A stretch of DNA of 64,000 nucleotides, from contig NZ_JARRIR010000003.1 in assembly GCF_029601685.1 (NCBI RefSeq), positions 434,001 through 498,000 of the forward strand, written 5' to 3'. Both the position numbers and the translations under genes were made by a program. Each line of letters begins with the position of its first letter. Positions within the stretch are counted from its first letter, which is position 1. This stretch comes from Metarhizobium sp017305935. GTDB lineage: Bacteria; Pseudomonadota; Alphaproteobacteria; Rhizobiales; Rhizobiaceae. The notes beneath the pieces are model-generated. The model saw only the letters and a list, made by a program, of their open reading frames with translations, was not told the DNA's origin and made no database searches. Below, piece by piece: positions 33,759 to 41,775 of this stretch.

Positions 33759-34646
33759 ATGAGACTCACCACTTCACTGGCAGCCATGACACTGGCCCTT
33801 TCGGGGCTTCTTGCGGCGCCGGCACGGGCCGAGGACGCTGCCTCGTCCTTTCGCTTCGAGTTCAGCCCGAATTTCGAGGCTTGCGCCGGCGACAGCTCGC
33901 TCGCCAATGCCTTGGCAAATGGCATAACCCTAGGGATCAGCCCTAGTCCGCCCTACACGTCGCTGGATCCGGCCACCGGCAAGGCCGCGGGTCTGGATGT
34001 CGAGATCGTCGAGGCAGCGCTCGACTGGCTGGGTGTCAAGAAGATCACCTATGAGGTGGCGCCTTTCAGCTCGCTGACGCCGTCGCTCCTGTCCAAGCGC
34101 ATCGACATGGTTGCCGCAAACATCCATGTCACTCCCGACCGGCTGAAGGTCATCAGCTTCACGGGCCCCGGCTGGTGGTACGGTCCGGCGATCACCGTGC
34201 AGAGCGGCAATCCTGCCGGAATCCATAGCTTCGACGATCTCAAGAAGCACAAGGTCGGCGCCATCGCCGGTTCGGCCGCCGATGAATATCTGCGCTCCAT
34301 GGCTGTGGAAGTCGTGCCCTTCCAGACCGATTCCGACCAGTTCCTCAGCCTTGCGCAGGGCCGGGTCGACGTCATTCTCGAAGATGACGTGAAGGTTGCG
34401 ACCTATATCGCCGAGAACAAGGGTACCGGGATCGAAATGGTGTCGGGCGTGCAGATCCCCGAGGATCTGATCTTCACCTATGGCTATGGTTATGCCCGCT
34501 ATGGCGTGCGTCAGGAAGATTGCATGCTGCGCACCGCCATGTCCCAGGCGCTTGCGGAGGTGCGCGGCAACGGCAAGGTTTCCGCCGTCTTGCACAAATA
34601 TGGCCTGACGGGTCGAAACCTGTTCTTTTTCCCTGTTTCGAACTGA
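33759..34646 (+). CDS. Polar amino-acid-type ABC transporter substrate-binding protein (SBP family 3)
   Basis: Protein of 295 residues with a Sec signal peptide cleaved after about residue 24 (APARA). The mature part follows the family-3 pattern (LGISPSPPYTSLDPATGKAAGLDVE, DMVAANIHVTPDRLKVISF, GAIAGSAADEYL, LAQGRVDVIL). An N-terminal insert with a Cys (EACAGD) pairs plausibly with the Cys near the C-terminus (QEDCML). It starts the second importer of the cluster; the ligand may be an amino acid or amino-sugar acid released from the first substrate. Confidence 0.9.
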   Translation: MRLTTSLAAMTLALSGLLAAPARAEDAASSFRFEFSPNFEACAGDSSLANALANGITLGISPSPPYTSLDPATGKAAGLDVEIVEAALDWLGVKKITYEVAPFSSLTPSLLSKRIDMVAANIHVTPDRLKVISFTGPGWWYGPAITVQSGNPAGIHSFDDLKKHKVGAIAGSAADEYLRSMAVEVVPFQTDSDQFLSLAQGRVDVILEDDVKVATYIAENKGTGIEMVSGVQIPEDLIFTYGYGYARYGVRQEDCMLRTAMSQALAEVRGNGKVSAVLHKYGLTGRNLFFFPVSN

Positions 34647-34659
34647 AACCTTCCTTCGG

Positions 34660-34690
34660 GGCGGGGCCGGCCTTGAGCCGCTGCCCCGCC
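34660..34690 (+). other. Hairpin between binding-protein and permease genes
   Basis: GGCGGGGC (34660-34667) pairs with GCCCCGCC (34683-34690) across a 15-base loop, just after the binding-protein stop. As at 13128, this position is typical of stems that raise binding-protein mRNA relative to the permease message. Confidence 0.5.
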
Positions 34691-34708
34691 TTGCCTCAAG
34701 CGGGGAAT

Positions 34709-35407
34709 ATGATGGACCTTCTAAACCTGTCGGTTGTTGCGGAATACTATCCCGTGCTGCTGCGCGGCTTCGGCATGACTATCCTGATGACGCTGATCGT
34801 CATCACGTTGAGCTTGACCCTGGCAATCCCGGTGGCGCTGAGCAGAATGTCGGGGAATTTCCTGGTCAGGCTGGTCGGCGGAACTTATGTCGAGCTGCTG
34901 CGCGGCACCCCCCTCGTCCTGCAGCTCGTCTACATTTATTTCGTGCTGCCGGGTGTCGGAATCAGGCTCGACGGCTTCGTCGCCGCGCTGGTGGCGTTGA
35001 CGCTGCATTACACCGCCTATCTGAGCGAGGTCTACCGTGCGGGAATTCAATCGGTTCCCAAGGGGCAGACGCAGGCGGCTTCGGCGCTGGGCATGTCCCG
35101 CAGCCAGACATTCATACGCATTGTCCTGCCGCAGGCCGTACGTACCGTGACTCCTGCGCTTGGCAACTATTTCATCTCGCTCTTCAAGGATACGGCTCTC
35201 GCGTCGGTCGTCACCGTGCAGGAACTTCTCTTTTCGGGGCAGATCATCGCGGCGCGAACCTATCAGTACTTCACCATCTACACCGTGTGCATGATCATGT
35301 ATTTCAGTGTGGGTTACCCGGCCGCCCTTTTTGTGCGCTGGCTGGAAAAACGGACCAGCGGCGGCTATGCCCGCAGGCGGCGGCGCCAGAAGGGCGGACA
35401 GGCATGA
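34709..35407 (+). CDS. Polar amino-acid-type ABC permease (HisMQ/GlnP family)
   Basis: Inner-membrane protein of about 232 residues. The start is ATG 34709 or 34712, with CGGGGAA before it. Helices are near residues 18-40, 53-75, 83-105 and 185-210. The family EAA segment (VYRAGIQSVPKGQTQAASALG) is complete, and YVELLRGTPLVLQLVYIYF is the standard strand. Only one permease gene is present, so the channel would be a homodimer. Its stop overlaps the ATPase start (ATGA at 35404). Confidence 0.9.
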   Translation: MMDLLNLSVVAEYYPVLLRGFGMTILMTLIVITLSLTLAIPVALSRMSGNFLVRLVGGTYVELLRGTPLVLQLVYIYFVLPGVGIRLDGFVAALVALTLHYTAYLSEVYRAGIQSVPKGQTQAASALGMSRSQTFIRIVLPQAVRTVTPALGNYFISLFKDTALASVVTVQELLFSGQIIAARTYQYFTIYTVCMIMYFSVGYPAALFVRWLEKRTSGGYARRRRRQKGGQA

Positions 35408-36165
35408 TCGAGTTGAACGGCATCGAGAAATCCTATGGCGAGCTGAAGGTTCTCAAGGGCGTCTCGCTCAGCGTGGCGAAGGGCGATGTCATCTGCATCA
35501 TCGGCCCTTCCGGCAGCGGCAAGTCGACGCTGTTGCGTTGCATCAACTATCTGGAGGAACCGGAAGCGGGCGAGATCAGGCTGGACGGCAAGATCGCCTA
35601 TCGCGATATCGTGCGCGGACGTATCGTGGCGCGCCCGCGTGCCGAGATCGACGCGACGCGGCGCGAGTTCGGCATGGTCTTTCAGGATTTCAATCTCTTC
35701 CCGCATATGAACGTGCTCGGGAATGTGGCGGAGGCGCCTGTACGGGTTCGTGGCCTGACGCGCGCCGAGGCCGAGCGCCGCGGCGTGGCGTTGCTTGACC
35801 GCGTCGGGCTGGCGAATAAAGTCGATTCCTGGCCGGAGGAGCTTTCGGGAGGGCAGAAACAGCGCGTCGCGATTGCCCGCGCGCTGGCTATGGAGCCCAA
35901 GGCGATGCTGTTCGATGAGCCGACCAGCGCCCTTGATCCCGAGCTGGTGGGAGAGGTATTGGAAGTGATGCGGTTTCTTGCGGCCGAAGGAATGACGATG
36001 ATCGTGGTCACCCATGAAATGGGATTCGCACGACAGGTTGCGGATCGCGTGATCTTCATGGATCAGGGGCAGATCGTCGAGGAGGCCCCGCCGGAGCAGT
36101 TTTTCGCCGCGCCGCGCATGCCGCGCACCAAGGCGTTCCTGCGCATGGCGCAGCAGGAAAGCTGA
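35404..36165 (+). CDS. Polar amino-acid-type ABC ATPase (HisP/GlnQ family)
   Basis: Protein of 253 residues: Walker A GPSGSGKST, Q-loop VFQDFNLFPHMNV, signature LSGGQKQRVAIARAL, Walker B AMLFDEPTSALDP and switch VTHEMGFAR. An insert around DIVRGRIVARPRAEIDATRR (residues 66-85) is a feature of a subset of family members. It completes the small importer 33759-36165. Confidence 0.93.
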   Translation: MIELNGIEKSYGELKVLKGVSLSVAKGDVICIIGPSGSGKSTLLRCINYLEEPEAGEIRLDGKIAYRDIVRGRIVARPRAEIDATRREFGMVFQDFNLFPHMNVLGNVAEAPVRVRGLTRAEAERRGVALLDRVGLANKVDSWPEELSGGQKQRVAIARALAMEPKAMLFDEPTSALDPELVGEVLEVMRFLAAEGMTMIVVTHEMGFARQVADRVIFMDQGQIVEEAPPEQFFAAPRMPRTKAFLRMAQQES

Positions 36166-36263
36166 CTATTCAGGCGCTCCTTGCCGTTCCTCTTCGGTGG
36201 AGCAGATAATCACTCTGATCGCCGGTTTGGGCCGGCAAGAGACCGGACATAAAGGATAATTGA

Positions 36264-37013
36264 TTGGCGACGGAGAAACAGCAAAATCACGGCTTGCCCG
36301 CGCCCGGAGCGCGGGCTTCCGCACTTTCGGCGATCCCGCGCTCGAAGACCACCGCCGATGAAGTCGAGGAACGCATCGTTCTTGCCATCGCGATGGGTGA
36401 GAAGAGCCCGGGAGAGCGCATCACCGAGGCCGAACTGGCCACCATGCTGAATGTCAGCCGAATGCCTGCCCGCGAGGCGATCCAGAAACTGCACCTGCGC
36501 GGCATTCTCGTCGAAGGCGATCAGCGCGGGATGCGGGTCGCCGATTACAGCGCGGAGCGTGTCGCGGAATTGTTCGAGCTTCGACACGCGATCGAGCGCG
36601 TCGTCCTGCGGCGGATCATGAGCGAGGGGTTCGACCGCGGCCCTCTTCTCGAGGAACTGGAAGAGATCATCGCGCGTATGCGCAGTCTGGTCGGATCGGG
36701 AGACCCGCTGGCGCTCGGTTCGATCGACATGGAGCTTCATCGCGCCATCGTGCGCCATTCCGGCAATCAACTCGCAGCCAAGATCTGGGAAGGTCTCGCC
36801 CAGCACACGATCATCGTTTTCCTGCGTGACTGGGCCAGCGTCGCAGACCGCACCGGCGAGGTCGAGCTGCATGAGCGGCTGGTGGATTTCGTGCGGAACG
36901 GCTCGATCGACGACATCGACCAGAAGCTTTACGAGCATTATACGCCCGCCGATGCCCGGCCGAAACGGGACAAAGCGGGGCCCTTGCCGGACGTCGCGCC
37001 CAACGGGACGTGA
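36264..37013 (+). CDS. GntR-family transcriptional regulator, FCD subfamily
   Basis: Protein of 249 residues from TTG 36264; AAAGGA stands eight bases upstream and no better start exists before the helix. The winged helix is about 30-96 (ITEAELATMLNVSRMPAREAIQKL) and the FCD ligand domain about 104-225, with metal/ligand His in MELHRAIVRHSGN and a late HERLVDFV helix. It is the natural candidate to bind the paired ATACGG...CCGTAT operators at 20069 and 33690 and to respond to a sugar-acid or hydroxy-acid intermediate. Confidence 0.9.
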   Translation: MATEKQQNHGLPAPGARASALSAIPRSKTTADEVEERIVLAIAMGEKSPGERITEAELATMLNVSRMPAREAIQKLHLRGILVEGDQRGMRVADYSAERVAELFELRHAIERVVLRRIMSEGFDRGPLLEELEEIIARMRSLVGSGDPLALGSIDMELHRAIVRHSGNQLAAKIWEGLAQHTIIVFLRDWASVADRTGEVELHERLVDFVRNGSIDDIDQKLYEHYTPADARPKRDKAGPLPDVAPNGT

Positions 37014-37086
37014 GATTTTCAACAGGTCTGGACGCGGGGCCGATCCCGTCGCCCCCACCGGGGGATGAGGGCGGCGTGGCATTCCC

Positions 37087-37120
37087 GCCTTGCCGGTGCT
37101 CAGCGGCGCCCCGGCAAGGC
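37087..37120. terminator. Strong inverted repeat between convergent genes
   Basis: GCCTTGCCGG (37087-37096) and CCGGCAAGGC (37111-37120) pair perfectly over 10 bp with a 14-base loop. It lies between the gntR stop at 37013 and the ABC-F stop at 37129. A smaller CCCCC-ACC-GGGGG stem is at 37052-37064. No U-tract is visible on either strand, so bidirectional termination is probable by position only. Confidence 0.5.
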
Positions 37121-37128
37121 GCATCGCT

Positions 37129-38649
37129 TCACGCGGACAGGGCTGCCTGCGCAAAGAATTCCTCCGGCCCGTCGACCTCGATCAGCCGTCGCTTCTCGAT
37201 CAGCCAGAAGCGGTTGGCCACCGCCCGCACGAAAGCGCGGTCATGCGAGACGAAGAGGCAGCTCGCCTGCTGGGCGGTCAACTCCCGCTCCAGCGCCTCC
37301 TGCCCCTCGATGTCGAGATGGTTGGTCGGCTCGTCGAGCAGATAGAAGTTCGGCGTCATGAGGCGCAGCACCAGCATGCCGAGCCGCGCCTTCTGCCCGC
37401 CCGAGAGTTGGCCGACCGGCCGCCCCTGCATCTCCACGGAAAAGCCAGCGCCCGCCAGCAGGCTGCGCGCCCTCTGGTCGCCCACGTCGAAGCGGTGGAT
37501 GATCGTGTCATGCGGTGTGCGCGTGTCGCTAAGCTCGGACAGCGCCTGGTCGCCATAGCCGAGCACCAGCGAGGGCGTCGGCTTGATGCCCACGTGCGCA
37601 ATGCCTTCTATCGCCGACTTCAGCCGCCGCACCAGCCGTGTCTTGCCGGTGCCGTTCAGGCCGAGCAGCGCGATCCGGTCTCCCTGGCAGATGAATTTCT
37701 GGCCTGTGCGGAAGAGCAGGACGCCATCCGGCGTCTCCACGGGACCATCCTCCAGCGTCACCAGAACCCTGGCATGGGTGCCGCGATTGGCGAGCCGGAT
37801 GGCGCCGGCGGAATTCTCCTGATGGGCGGGCCGCGCCGCATCCTCGATCCGCTCGGCGCGAGCCTTCAATTGCCTGGTCTTCACGACCAGCAGGTCACTG
37901 CCGGAATTGATGCCGATATTGTTGAGCTTCGCCGCCTGCTGGCGCAGTTGCGCGGCCGCCTTCATGTCCTTCTCGAAGCGCCGCTCCTCGGCCGCATCCG
38001 CTTCGTCAAGCGCGGTGCGGGCCCGAGAATAGGGCAGGGCGAAAAGCTGCGAGCGCTCGGGCCTGAGGAAGAGCGTCCGGTTGGTCACCGCATCGAGGAA
38101 GGCGCGGTCGTGGCTGGAGATGATGACCGGCATGTCGCGCGGCAGCGTGCCAAGCCAGCTTTCCAGCCGAGCGATCTTTTCGAGGTCCAGATGGTTGGTC
38201 GGCTCGTCGAGCAGCAGCACATCCGGTTCGCTGACGCGCACGCGGGCAATCAGTGCGATGCGCTGCCAGCCGCCGCTCAGCGCGGCAAGCGGACGTTCGC
38301 GCAGGGCTTCGGGCACGTCGAGCTCCTCGAGCGTCACATCCGCCCGCCAGCTTTCGCCGTCCCGCTGCTCGGGCTGCAGCGCATCGAGCACCGCTTCGCG
38401 GAAGGTCAGTCTTTCCAGACTAGGAGCGAGGTTCTGCTCCATATGCCCGACGGTGAGGCCTCGGGCGCGGGTGATCTCACCGCCGGTGGGCTCGAAATCG
38501 CCGGTGATGCAGCGCAGAAGCGTGGATTTGCCGCGCCCGTTGGCGGCGACGAGGCCGATGCGGTCCCCGGCGGCAACCGCGAGGTTGAGATTGGCAAACA
38601 GCGGAGTGGAGAGCGTGACGCCGAGCGCACGGATATTGATGAGCGACAT
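37129..38649 (-). CDS. ABC-F family ATP-binding protein
   Basis: Soluble protein of 506 residues with two ABC domains and no membrane segments. Domain 1 has Walker A AANGRGKST (residues 35-43), signature LSGGWQRIALIA, Walker B VLLLDEPTNHLD and SHDRAFLD. Domain 2 has Walker A GLNGTGKTR, signature LSGGQKARLGML and LLDEPTNHLD, SHDRAFVR. The linker is charged (RRFEKDMKAAAQLRQQAAKL), as expected for ABC-F proteins that enter the ribosomal E site. Members either adjust translation or give resistance to ribosome-targeting antibiotics; which applies here is not clear. It is unrelated to the transport clusters around it. Confidence 0.92.
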   Translation of the reverse strand: MSLINIRALGVTLSTPLFANLNLAVAAGDRIGLVAANGRGKSTLLRCITGDFEPTGGEITRARGLTVGHMEQNLAPSLERLTFREAVLDALQPEQRDGESWRADVTLEELDVPEALRERPLAALSGGWQRIALIARVRVSEPDVLLLDEPTNHLDLEKIARLESWLGTLPRDMPVIISSHDRAFLDAVTNRTLFLRPERSQLFALPYSRARTALDEADAAEERRFEKDMKAAAQLRQQAAKLNNIGINSGSDLLVVKTRQLKARAERIEDAARPAHQENSAGAIRLANRGTHARVLVTLEDGPVETPDGVLLFRTGQKFICQGDRIALLGLNGTGKTRLVRRLKSAIEGIAHVGIKPTPSLVLGYGDQALSELSDTRTPHDTIIHRFDVGDQRARSLLAGAGFSVEMQGRPVGQLSGGQKARLGMLVLRLMTPNFYLLDEPTNHLDIEGQEALERELTAQQASCLFVSHDRAFVRAVANRFWLIEKRRLIEVDGPEEFFAQAALSA

Positions 38650-39016
38650 GAGAAATCTCTGGTCTTCAAGGCCTCGCGGCGCGGCATCGGCCGTCGATCA
38701 CGCGAAAGGGCACATGGATATTCGATGCGGAGAAAGCCGCATCGCCGGACAGGCGGACCAGAAGAGTGTTCGTTCCGATCAGCCCTGCAAACGCATCTGC
38801 AGGGCAGGATTGGGACCATGCGTGCGGTGTGGCAGAAATTCGTGTTTCACGCGCAGCCCCCTCTTACGTGTTGCGAACGGACAAGCGATACCATCGGCGG
38901 GCGCGCTTGGCAACCGGCGCGGGCGCGCATACCCACGGCCGGGCGAGGCCGGCTTTCCAAAACGGCGCGGGAGATGTATGGATGTCGCGCCGCCCGCATG
39001 CGGCAGGGAGCCCCTC
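38650..39016. other. Intergenic region between divergent ABC-F and MFS genes
   Basis: No gene is seen in these 367 bases. One hairpin is present: GCCCTGCA (38782-38789) and TGCAGGGC (38798-38805), an 8-bp stem with an 8-base loop, 133 bases upstream of the ABC-F start. It could belong to an ABC-F leader; such leaders often hold attenuators, but no leader peptide or terminator run was found. Confidence 0.5.
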
Positions 39017-40171
39017 ATGCAGTCCTCGTCTTCATCGGTCCTGTCGCCGGACTGGTCGGCCATCATCGCCGTCGTGCTGGGCGTGACTGCGTTTTCCGTG
39101 GCGCAGGGGCTCACCTATCCGCTGGTCTCGCTGACGCTGGAGGCGCAGGGCTATTCGTCGTCGCTGATCGGCGTCAACGCCATCGCCTATGCCGCCGGCA
39201 TGGGGGCCTCGACGCTGCTCGTCGGCAGCCTTACCGCGCGCTGGCGACCCGACCGGCTGATCATCTTCAGCCTCGTGGTCTGCTCGCTGTGCCTGGCCAC
39301 CTTCGCGGCCTCGTCGTCCTTCGTCGTCTGGGGCGTCGCGCGTTTCCTGCTCGGCTTCTTCACCAGCATGATCTTCATGCTGGGTGAGGCCTGGCTGAAC
39401 GCCGCCTGTCCGGACCGCCTGCGCGGTCGGGTATCCGGCCTTTACGGCATGGGCATCTGTGGCGGCTTTGCCGCGGGGCCGCTGGCCATTCCGCTGTTCG
39501 GCAGCGCCGGCGGGCTCGGTTTTGCACTGACCGCCGTCTATCTCGCGATCGTCGCTTTCGCCACCGCGATGCTGATGTTTTCAACCAGGACGGTGCCGGA
39601 ACCGTCCTCGACGGCCGATGTCTTCCGCTTCTTCAAGGCCGCTCCCGTTCTCGTCGGCATGGTCTTCATCTTCGGCTTTGCCGATATCGCTGCGATTTCC
39701 GCCATGCCGGTCTATTTCGTGAAGATGGGCTACAGCGAATCCTTCGCCGCACTCAGCGTCACGGTGCTGGCATTGCCGACCGCGCTTGCCCAGCCCTTTA
39801 TCGGCGTGCTGCTCGACAAGCTGCCGCGCGAACGCGTGGCGCTCGCCGCCGTCGGCACCGCCGCTTTCAGCTATCTCATGCTGCCGTCGATGACGTCGCA
39901 AATCGCGATCCTCGGCATTTTCGCCCTGATGGGCGTGGCGGTGTTCTCGCTTTACACCTGCGCGCTCACCATCCTCGGCGAGCGCTACAGCGGGGCCATG
40001 CTGGTCGCTGGTGCGGCCGCCTTCGCGCTCGTCTATGCGGCAGGCAGCGCCGCCGGCTCGGGCCTGACCGGCGCCATCATGGAAGCCGCCGGCCCGCAAG
40101 CCGGCCCGCTCTCCGTCGGCCTCGGCCTCGCCGCCTTCACCGTCTTGCTGGTGTTTGCGCGGCGGCGGTAG
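39017..40171 (+). CDS. MFS transporter
   Basis: Inner-membrane protein of 384 residues with 12 predicted helices in two halves. The start is ATG 39017 with GGGAG seven bases upstream. The loop between helices 2 and 3 has GSLTARWRPDRL, the MFS motif-A variant, and LYGMGICGGFAAGPLAIPLFG is typical of helix 5. The overall shape resembles the YcaD/drug-exporter-like group of MFS proteins. The substrate is unknown. Its neighbours (ABC-F, AraC) do not point to one pathway. Confidence 0.88.
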   Translation: MQSSSSSVLSPDWSAIIAVVLGVTAFSVAQGLTYPLVSLTLEAQGYSSSLIGVNAIAYAAGMGASTLLVGSLTARWRPDRLIIFSLVVCSLCLATFAASSSFVVWGVARFLLGFFTSMIFMLGEAWLNAACPDRLRGRVSGLYGMGICGGFAAGPLAIPLFGSAGGLGFALTAVYLAIVAFATAMLMFSTRTVPEPSSTADVFRFFKAAPVLVGMVFIFGFADIAAISAMPVYFVKMGYSESFAALSVTVLALPTALAQPFIGVLLDKLPRERVALAAVGTAAFSYLMLPSMTSQIAILGIFALMGVAVFSLYTCALTILGERYSGAMLVAGAAAFALVYAAGSAAGSGLTGAIMEAAGPQAGPLSVGLGLAAFTVLLVFARRR

Positions 40172-40245
40172 AAAACACCGGGGAATCCGGGAACAAATCG
40201 ATCCCTGTCCCGTTACCCGCGACATCGACTGGCGGGAGAAAACGG

Positions 40246-40557
40246 ATGAAATTGACGCTGACATTGGGCGTGGTGCTGGGCCTGATCGGCACGGCGGAGA
40301 TGGCGCAGGCGCGGTCCCTGTATCTTTACGGCGCGGTCCCCGTGGCCGCCGACCCGCGGCTCGTGATCGCTTACGACAATGCGCGCGCCTGGTGCAGTCT
40401 GTACGCCAACGGATCGATCGGCGCCGTTCGCGTTCATGCCGGCGCCTATGGCTCACCTGCAATGCGCGCCTGCCTGTCCCGAAAGGGCTTCGTCTACCAG
40501 AGCGGTGAAGCTTACGCCTATCCCGTGCGCAAGATCGCATTCGTCACGAAGGGGTAG
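40246..40557 (+). CDS. Small secreted protein of unknown function
   Basis: Protein of 103 residues with a clear Sec signal peptide (MKLTLTLGVVLGLIGTAEMA, cleavage after about residue 22, AQA). The mature part of about 80 residues has two cysteines (C50, C76) that could form a disulphide, and aromatic residues (YLYGAVPV, YAYP). GGGAGAAAA precedes the ATG. I recognise no family. It lies between the MFS gene and the minus-strand AraC regulator with no evident partnership. Confidence 0.65.
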   Translation: MKLTLTLGVVLGLIGTAEMAQARSLYLYGAVPVAADPRLVIAYDNARAWCSLYANGSIGAVRVHAGAYGSPAMRACLSRKGFVYQSGEAYAYPVRKIAFVTKG

Positions 40558-40577
40558 AGGGCGATGAAGCCATACGG

Positions 40578-41543
40578 TTATGCGCAGGCTGCGTCGGCGC
40601 GTGCTCTTTCGCGGAACTCTCCCGGCGGGACGCCGAAATGTGCCTTGAAGGCGCGGGAGAACTGGGTCTGGTCGCTGAAGCCCCAGTGATAGGCGATTTC
40701 GGCGGCCGTCTGGATGTTGTTCGGGTCGGCAAGCGCTTCGCGGCAGGCTGAAAGCCGCTGGTCGCGGATCCAGTTGCGAACGGTGTCGCCGGTATCCCTG
40801 AAGAGCTCATGCAGGTAGCGCGTGGAGATGCCACAGGCACGGGCGATGCGCTCGGGGTCGAGGCGGAAGTCCTGGAGATGGGCGCGCGCATAGGTCTCGA
40901 TGCGGGCCAGGTGGGCGCTGCGCACGGTGGAGTTGCCGGACGTCAGCACGCGGTCGTCGGCCTTGATCGCCAGAACCAGCAGGTCGACAAGCTGGCGGCC
41001 CACCGTCGTTCTCGCTTCCTGCGTCATGCCGTCGAAGCGGCCGGGCAGGAGATGCAGCATGTCGGTGAACAGGCCGCCGGCGCCGTTGTTGGCCTCGAAT
41101 TGCAAGGTGCAGAAGCGATCCGGGGCGCGCATGCGCCCGCCCAGCGCATCCGCTTCCACCTTCAAAACCCACATGTCCGCCGCCTCGGCATGGCTGAACC
41201 GGTACGGCTCGCTGCTGCGCTCGAGGAAGAACCCACCCGGTCGGCAATTCACTTCCCGCCCGCACTGCGAAAAGAAAACCTCTGCTTTGGCCGGTACGGT
41301 TACCAGGAATTCCTCTTCGCGCGCGCCGCGAAAATGGTGCGGCAGGCGTAGATACTGCAAGGCGTCGCAGGTCAGACGCGAGATCGAGACGCCGCCGAAT
41401 TGCCAGGTCGTCAGGTCGCCGGAAAACTGGTCTGCATCGCGGAAACGAAGGTCGAGCGGAAAATAGGCCGAGGCGATGGCCTCGTGCCAGTGGCGGCTGC
41501 GGTCCGGGGCGCGTGTCGCGCTCGTGGTGATGCTCGTCTTCAT
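40578..41543 (-). CDS. AraC-family transcriptional regulator
   Basis: Protein of 321 residues from ATG 41543; the frame is open upstream, but the leader is not conserved-looking and GGGGAAG just precedes this ATG. The N-terminal domain resembles AraC-binding-like sensors of the FeaR type (LTTWQFGGVSISRLTCDA, SEPYRFSHAEA). The C-terminal pair of helix-turn-helices is complete (RIARACGISTRYLHELFRD; WGFSDQTQFSRAFKAHFG). It is divergent from hyuB across 232 bases and is the likely regulator of that operon or of itself. Confidence 0.9.
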   Translation of the reverse strand: MKTSITTSATRAPDRSRHWHEAIASAYFPLDLRFRDADQFSGDLTTWQFGGVSISRLTCDALQYLRLPHHFRGAREEEFLVTVPAKAEVFFSQCGREVNCRPGGFFLERSSEPYRFSHAEAADMWVLKVEADALGGRMRAPDRFCTLQFEANNGAGGLFTDMLHLLPGRFDGMTQEARTTVGRQLVDLLVLAIKADDRVLTSGNSTVRSAHLARIETYARAHLQDFRLDPERIARACGISTRYLHELFRDTGDTVRNWIRDQRLSACREALADPNNIQTAAEIAYHWGFSDQTQFSRAFKAHFGVPPGEFRERARADAACA

Positions 41544-41775
41544 GCGGCTTCCCCTCTTCAGGCAAAGGTACGCACAGGAAATCTGCCAGGCAACGAAAAT
41601 GGCAGCTTGTGCGCGCTTGCGCAATTCATTGTTCCCCGGCTGCAAAGACCGCCACGAAAAACTCTGCCTAGATTGATCCCGGCTTCAACGGCGCGACAGA
41701 TGCCGGCGGCCCAGGGAACAGATATTTCAGCGATACGACCGGTTTCCAGGCCGTCGGTTCTCGCCCTCAACCAGC

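Noticed and set aside
38782..38805. Transcription attenuator for the ABC-F gene
   Set aside because: A stable hairpin is present, but no leader peptide, competing fold or U-tract was found, so it is only mentioned in the intergenic entry.
37090..39387. A 765-codon plus-strand frame opposite the ABC-F gene
   Set aside because: The minus-strand ABC-F protein has two complete ATPase domains; the plus-strand frame has none and is antisense.
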